In this document: positions 7,063 to 11,064 of the stretch, in pieces
Layout of the letters: each line of letters opens with the position of its first letter
Position numbering within the stretch: position 1 is the first letter of the stretch
Source: Porticoccus sp.
GTDB lineage: Bacteria > Pseudomonadota > Gammaproteobacteria > Pseudomonadales > Porticoccaceae
Direction: 5' to 3'
DNA: 11,064 nucleotides
Assembly: GCA_002685455.1 (NCBI GenBank)
Contig: NYXF01000100.1
Location: forward strand, 1-11,064
Position numbers and translations under genes: made by a program
Notes under the pieces: model-generated
The model's database searches: none
What the model saw: only the letters and a program-made list of their open reading frames with translations
Told to the model about the DNA's origin: nothing

Positions 7063-7345
7063 GGCCGTCAACTCTTGTTTTTAACTTTTGACCTGGTTTA
7101 AATGTCACAACTCTTCTAGCAGATACAGCGACTTCTTCACCAGTTTTTGGATTACGGCCGGGACGACTCTTTTTATCTCGAATATCAAAATTTCCAAAAC
7201 CTGATAATTTAACTTCTTTGTTACTTTCAAGTGACGCTCTAATTTCTTCAAAAAATAATTCAACTATTTCTTTGGCTTCTCTTTTATTAAGACCAAGGTC
7301 ATTGAAGAGCATCTCTGCTAGGTCTGCTTTGGTAAGTGCTGCCAT
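7046..7345 (-). CDS. ihfA: Integration host factor, alpha subunit
   Basis: Alpha subunit of the IHF heterodimer, which bends DNA sharply at specific sites in transcription, replication and recombination. The 99-residue product is family length. It shows [20 protein letters not shown] (18-37), KLSGFGNF (46-53) and the beta-arm [10 protein letters not shown] (61-70), whose proline (P66) intercalates into DNA. This agrees with IhfA better than with IhfB or HU, and the position after pheT is the usual one for ihfA. The start is the ATG at 7345, giving [10 protein letters not shown]; the TTG six bases upstream overlaps the pheT stop and is not needed. The ATG has GAGG with 6 nt spacing, placed in the last pheT codons, and lies 2 nt after the pheT TGA. 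The partner ihfB is not in the window. Confidence 0.96.
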   Translation of the reverse strand: MAALTKADLAEMLFNDLGLNKREAKEIVELFFEEIRASLESNKEVKLSGFGNFDIRDKKSRPGRNPKTGEEVAVSARRVVTFKPGQKLKTRVDGHAVVK

Positions 7346-7347
7346 TA

Positions 7348-9729
7348 TCAACCTCTAAGGATTCCTGAATGTTCTTTTCCTATAGCTTCTATTATTAAAG
7401 AAACAGCTCCGTTTACATCATTATCCTCTAGGGTGCGTGAACTGTCACCAAAGGTCAAGCCCAATGCGATACTTTTGCTACTGATTTCAATACCTTTTCC
7501 TTGATATACATCAAATATTTGTACGTCAATCAGAATTTTACCTGCTTTTTCACGGGCAGTATCAATTAAATCACGAGCGTGAATGTCGGCGTCTACGATG
7601 AAGCACAAGTCTCTTTTTATTTCGGGGAACTTACTCAATTCTGTAAATTTTGGAATTTTACCATCAAGAATTAAATGTGTATTTAGCTCAAATACGAAAA
7701 CAGCCTGGGTAAGATTTAATTTCTTTTGAACCACTGGGTTTATTTGTCCTAGCCATCCAACACACTCTCCATTACGGACTATCTTTGCAGATTGGCCTGG
7801 ATGTAGGTATGTATTTGTATCTTTAATGAACTCGTACTGATTAAAACATCCACAAAGTTTAAGAACTGATTCCACGTCACCTTTAATATCAAAAAAATCT
7901 ACTGGCTCTCTTGTTGAATGAAAGTTATTTTTCATCCGCTGACCGGTTATAGCAGCAGAAATCATATGCTGCTGTTTAAAATTTGCTTCATTTGATTCAA
8001 AGATAAGACCAGTTTCAAAAATACGTATACGCTCTTGTTGTCTATTAAGATTATATCGTATGGATGGAAGTAGCCCTGATAATAATGTTGTTCTCATTTC
8101 TGACATATCAGCCGTTATAGGATTAACCAAAGACACAGGTTTAGTTTTTGGCATAAGCTGTGACTGAATAGATGGGTCTACGAATGAGTAGGTAATAGCT
8201 TCATTGTATCCTCGATCTACTAAAATATTTCTTAAATATCTTAAATCTTTTTTATTTTCTGGAGAGGCGTCTATTGATAGTTTAGCCGACATCGTTTTTA
8301 CTGGTAGATTCTCATAACCATAAATTCTTGCAATTTCTTCAATTAAATCTGCTTCTACAGATATATCGTGTCGCCAACTAGGTATAGAGCACTCCCAGCC
8401 AATATCTTTAATATTACTAACACTAAAACCTAATCTCTTTAGTATATCTTCGGCTTTTATATTGGGAATAGACAAGCCTAGCTGTTGCTCAAGTCGACTC
8501 TTTCGCAAAATAATATGATCTTTATTTTGAGGGTTTATTTTGCTTTCCGTAGTTACGACTGGACCAGCTTCACCTTTACCGATATTTAAAAGCAAGGATG
8601 TTGCACGTTCGATTGCTACCTCTTGAAGTTTTCGGTCAACTCCCCTCTCAAATCTATGTGATGACTCAGTGTTCTTTCCATAAAATCTTGAACGACCGCA
8701 TATAGATAACGAGCTAAAGCATGCACTTTCTAAAAAAATGTCTTTTGTAGTGTGTGATATGGAAGAGTCTGCACCACCCATTATTCCGGCTATAGCAATT
8801 ACCTTACTATTGTCAGCAATGACTAAAGTATCTGGGCTTAGTTCTACTTCTGAACCATCAAGCAGTCTTAGTTGCTCTCCCTTTGTCGCCGTTCTAATAG
8901 TTATTTCTGTATCTAGCTTACCTAAATCAAAAGCATGCATAGGCTGCCCTAGTTCAAGCATCACATAGTTTGTAATATCAACGACCAAATCAATACTTCT
9001 CAGGCCTGAACGACGAAGCTTCTCCTTCAACCAAACTGGTGCTTCTATCGTCATATCTATATTTTTTATGACTCTGCCAGCATAACGATGGCATGCTTCG
9101 TCAGTTAAAATCTTTACAGGAAAGACATCATCGATAGTACTCTCTATTGCAGGTACTTTAAGTTCTTGGTGTATTGATTGATTTAGGGTAGCAATTTCGC
9201 GAGCAATACCCCGTATACTTAGACAATCTCCTCTATTAGGAGTGAGATCGAGATCAATGATTTTATCATTTAATTTTAAATAATTATGGAGATCTTCACC
9301 AACAGGTGCGTCCAGAGGTAACTCTAATAAACCACCAGAATTATCATCAATGCCTAATTCTTCTGAACCGCAAAGCATACCAAAAGAATCTATACCTCTT
9401 ATTGATGTTGACTTAATGATTAGACTTTCATTTAATTTAGATCCAACAGTAGCAAAAGGAACTTTTATACCAGGCCTAACATTTGTTGCACCGCATACTA
9501 TTTGCGATGTATATTCTAAATGAGATGAAACTTCACATATTTTAAGATTATCTGCATTTGGGTGCGGTTTAGCTGAAAGGACCTCACCGACAACTAAACC
9601 TGAAAAGTCATTAGAAGCAACTTTTATGCCATCAACCTCCAAACCAGCCATAGTTAATTGCCTAGATAGCTCTTTTGTAGTTATAGGCGCTTCGACCCAT
9701 TCTCTTAACCATGATTCACTAAATTTCAT
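7348..9729 (-). CDS. pheT: Phenylalanyl-tRNA synthetase, beta subunit
   Basis: Beta subunit of the alpha2-beta2 enzyme that charges tRNA-Phe; it carries the editing site that removes mischarged Tyr and the anticodon-binding domain. The 793-residue length is close to E. coli (795). Domains seen: N-terminal tRNA-binding fold with [12 protein letters not shown] (56-67) and [10 protein letters not shown] (78-87); B3/B4 editing region (about 215-385) with [17 protein letters not shown] (349-365); B5 (about 405-475) with [14 protein letters not shown]; a degenerate synthetase-like core (about 490-690) with [12 protein letters not shown] and FETGLIF; and the C-terminal FDX-ACB domain (about 700-792) starting [10 protein letters not shown]. 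The ATG at 9729 has AGGA with 9 nt spacing. It follows pheS by 51 nt and runs into ihfA with a 2-nt gap. Confidence 0.98.
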   Translation of the reverse strand: MKFSESWLREWVEAPITTKELSRQLTMAGLEVDGIKVASNDFSGLVVGEVLSAKPHPNADNLKICEVSSHLEYTSQIVCGATNVRPGIKVPFATVGSKLNESLIIKSTSIRGIDSFGMLCGSEELGIDDNSGGLLELPLDAPVGEDLHNYLKLNDKIIDLDLTPNRGDCLSIRGIAREIATLNQSIHQELKVPAIESTIDDVFPVKILTDEACHRYAGRVIKNIDMTIEAPVWLKEKLRRSGLRSIDLVVDITNYVMLELGQPMHAFDLGKLDTEITIRTATKGEQLRLLDGSEVELSPDTLVIADNSKVIAIAGIMGGADSSISHTTKDIFLESACFSSLSICGRSRFYGKNTESSHRFERGVDRKLQEVAIERATSLLLNIGKGEAGPVVTTESKINPQNKDHIILRKSRLEQQLGLSIPNIKAEDILKRLGFSVSNIKDIGWECSIPSWRHDISVEADLIEEIARIYGYENLPVKTMSAKLSIDASPENKKDLRYLRNILVDRGYNEAITYSFVDPSIQSQLMPKTKPVSLVNPITADMSEMRTTLLSGLLPSIRYNLNRQQERIRIFETGLIFESNEANFKQQHMISAAITGQRMKNNFHSTREPVDFFDIKGDVESVLKLCGCFNQYEFIKDTNTYLHPGQSAKIVRNGECVGWLGQINPVVQKKLNLTQAVFVFELNTHLILDGKIPKFTELSKFPEIKRDLCFIVDADIHARDLIDTAREKAGKILIDVQIFDVYQGKGIEISSKSIALGLTFGDSSRTLEDNDVNGAVSLIIEAIGKEHSGILRG

Positions 9730-9730
9730 T

Positions 9731-9750
9731 AAATTATTTCCTAATAATTT
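9731..9750 (-). repeat. Perfect 8-bp inverted repeat around the pheT Shine–Dalgarno
   Basis: On the minus strand the arm AAATTATT (9743-9750) and its exact complement AATAATTT (9731-9738) flank a 4-nt loop AGGA (9739-9742), which is the pheT ribosome binding site. One base separates the repeat from the pheT ATG. The stem is A/T only, so it would be weak, and in such AT-rich DNA part of the symmetry may be chance. If it folds, it would present the Shine–Dalgarno in the loop. Confidence 0.5.
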
Positions 9751-9780
9751 ATATACATAGTATAGCCTAAAACTTTGTTT

Positions 9781-10800
<1,020 letters not shown>

Positions 10801-10823
10801 TTACCTCAGAAAATTTTTTAATC

Positions 10824-10859
10824 AAAAAAAAGGGAAAGAGCAAACGCCCCTTCCCTTTT
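10824..10859 (-). terminator. Rho-independent terminator or attenuator between rplT and pheS
   Basis: On the minus strand a 14-bp stem (arms 10846-10859 and 10828-10841; 12 Watson–Crick and 2 G·U pairs) closes a 4-nt loop GTTT (10842-10845). A run of 8 T follows (10824-10831), the first four of which are also in the stem. It lies 35 nt after the rplT stop and its T-run ends only 26 nt before the pheS ATG. There is little room for a promoter between it and pheS, so pheS must be reached by read-through or by regulated antitermination. In E. coli the same place holds the pheM leader and attenuator. On the plus strand the following T-run is short, so the element is oriented for minus-strand transcripts. 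Confidence 0.88.
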
Positions 10860-10869
10860 ATATTGCCAT
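10858..10869 (-). other. Three-codon mini-ORF (Met-Ala-Ile) abutting the terminator stem
   Basis: On the minus strand ATG-GCA-ATA-TAA lies 25 nt after the rplT stop, with GAG placed 5 nt before the ATG. Its TAA supplies the first bases of the terminator stem. It has no Phe codon, so it is not a pheM-like leader. It could be chance; a ribosome there would cover the 5' arm of the hairpin. Confidence 0.2.
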
Positions 10870-10894
10870 TTTTTCTCTTTTCTTAATATAAATT

Positions 10895-11064
10895 TTAGGC
10901 AAGGGCAGCCTTTGCTCGTTGGACAACAGCTGAAAAAGCCACTTTGTCATGAACTGCCAAGTCAGCTAAAACTCTACGATCCAATTCAATATTTGCCTTT
11001 TTTAGACCTGCTATTAAGCGACTATAGCCTATACCTTCAGATCGAGATTGTGCATTAATACGTG
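10895..11064 (-). CDS. rplT: 50S ribosomal protein L20, C-terminal part
   Basis: The last 55 complete codons of a gene that enters from the right edge. The translation [20 protein letters not shown]... (11003-11062) ends ...[10 protein letters not shown] before a TAA at 10895-10897. It agrees with E. coli L20 ([22 protein letters not shown]...KAALA), including [12 protein letters not shown] near the end. L20 binds 23S rRNA early in assembly of the large subunit, and in E. coli it also represses its own operon (infC-rpmI-rplT). That regulation acts upstream and cannot be judged here. The gene ends 97 nt before pheS, the usual order in gammaproteobacteria. Confidence 0.96.
   Translation of the reverse strand, partial: RINAQSRSEGIGYSRLIAGLKKANIELDRRVLADLAVHDKVAFSAVVQRAKAALA

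Noticed and set aside
8738..8968. Plus-strand open frame of 76 codons
   Set aside because: It is antisense within pheT, with no recognisable product.

Overview
The window is a compact, AT-rich stretch of core chromosome from a gammaproteobacterium. Evidence for the lineage is the gene order rplT–pheS–pheT–ihfA–merR-like–tRNA-Pro, and the run nadK–rhomboid–DUF1315 (YeaC)–pepN. From memory, a similar nadK-to-pepN neighbourhood occurs in Pseudomonas, there with extra genes that are missing here. The protein sequences are clearly gammaproteobacterial: QueD, IhfA and PepN can be read almost residue by residue against E. coli. Short gaps, AT-rich intergenic DNA and the absence of mobile elements would suit a streamlined, perhaps marine, member of the class, but that is inference.

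Layout. All genes except queD are on the minus strand, so transcription runs from high to low coordinates. At the right edge is the 3' part of rplT (10895-11064), then a strong terminator-like hairpin (10824-10859), then pheS and pheT (both subunits of phenylalanyl-tRNA synthetase). ihfA (IHF alpha subunit) starts 2 nt after the pheT stop, and a small MerR-type regulator overlaps the end of ihfA by 17 nt. Next come tRNA-Pro(GGG) and a YfcH-type SDR epimerase. The epimerase converges on plus-strand queD (queuosine pathway), with only 3 nt between their stop codons. A 123-nt divergent region separates queD from a tRNA-Val(TAC)–tRNA-Asp(GTC) pair driven by a well-formed stable-RNA promoter. Downstream of the tRNAs are nadK, a rhomboid protease gene, a DUF1315 gene, pepN and the first 44 codons of rlmL.

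Functionally this is housekeeping: translation (L20, PheRS, three tRNAs, 23S rRNA methylation, tRNA modification), nucleoid architecture (IHF), NADP synthesis and peptide turnover. I found no phage, transposon, CRISPR, toxin–antitoxin or defence genes and no convincing novel system. The points worth a second look are small regulatory ones: a hairpin ahead of pheS without a Phe-rich leader peptide, a mini-ORF touching that hairpin, a stem-loop that presents the pheT Shine–Dalgarno, and tRNAs that probably share transcripts with protein genes.
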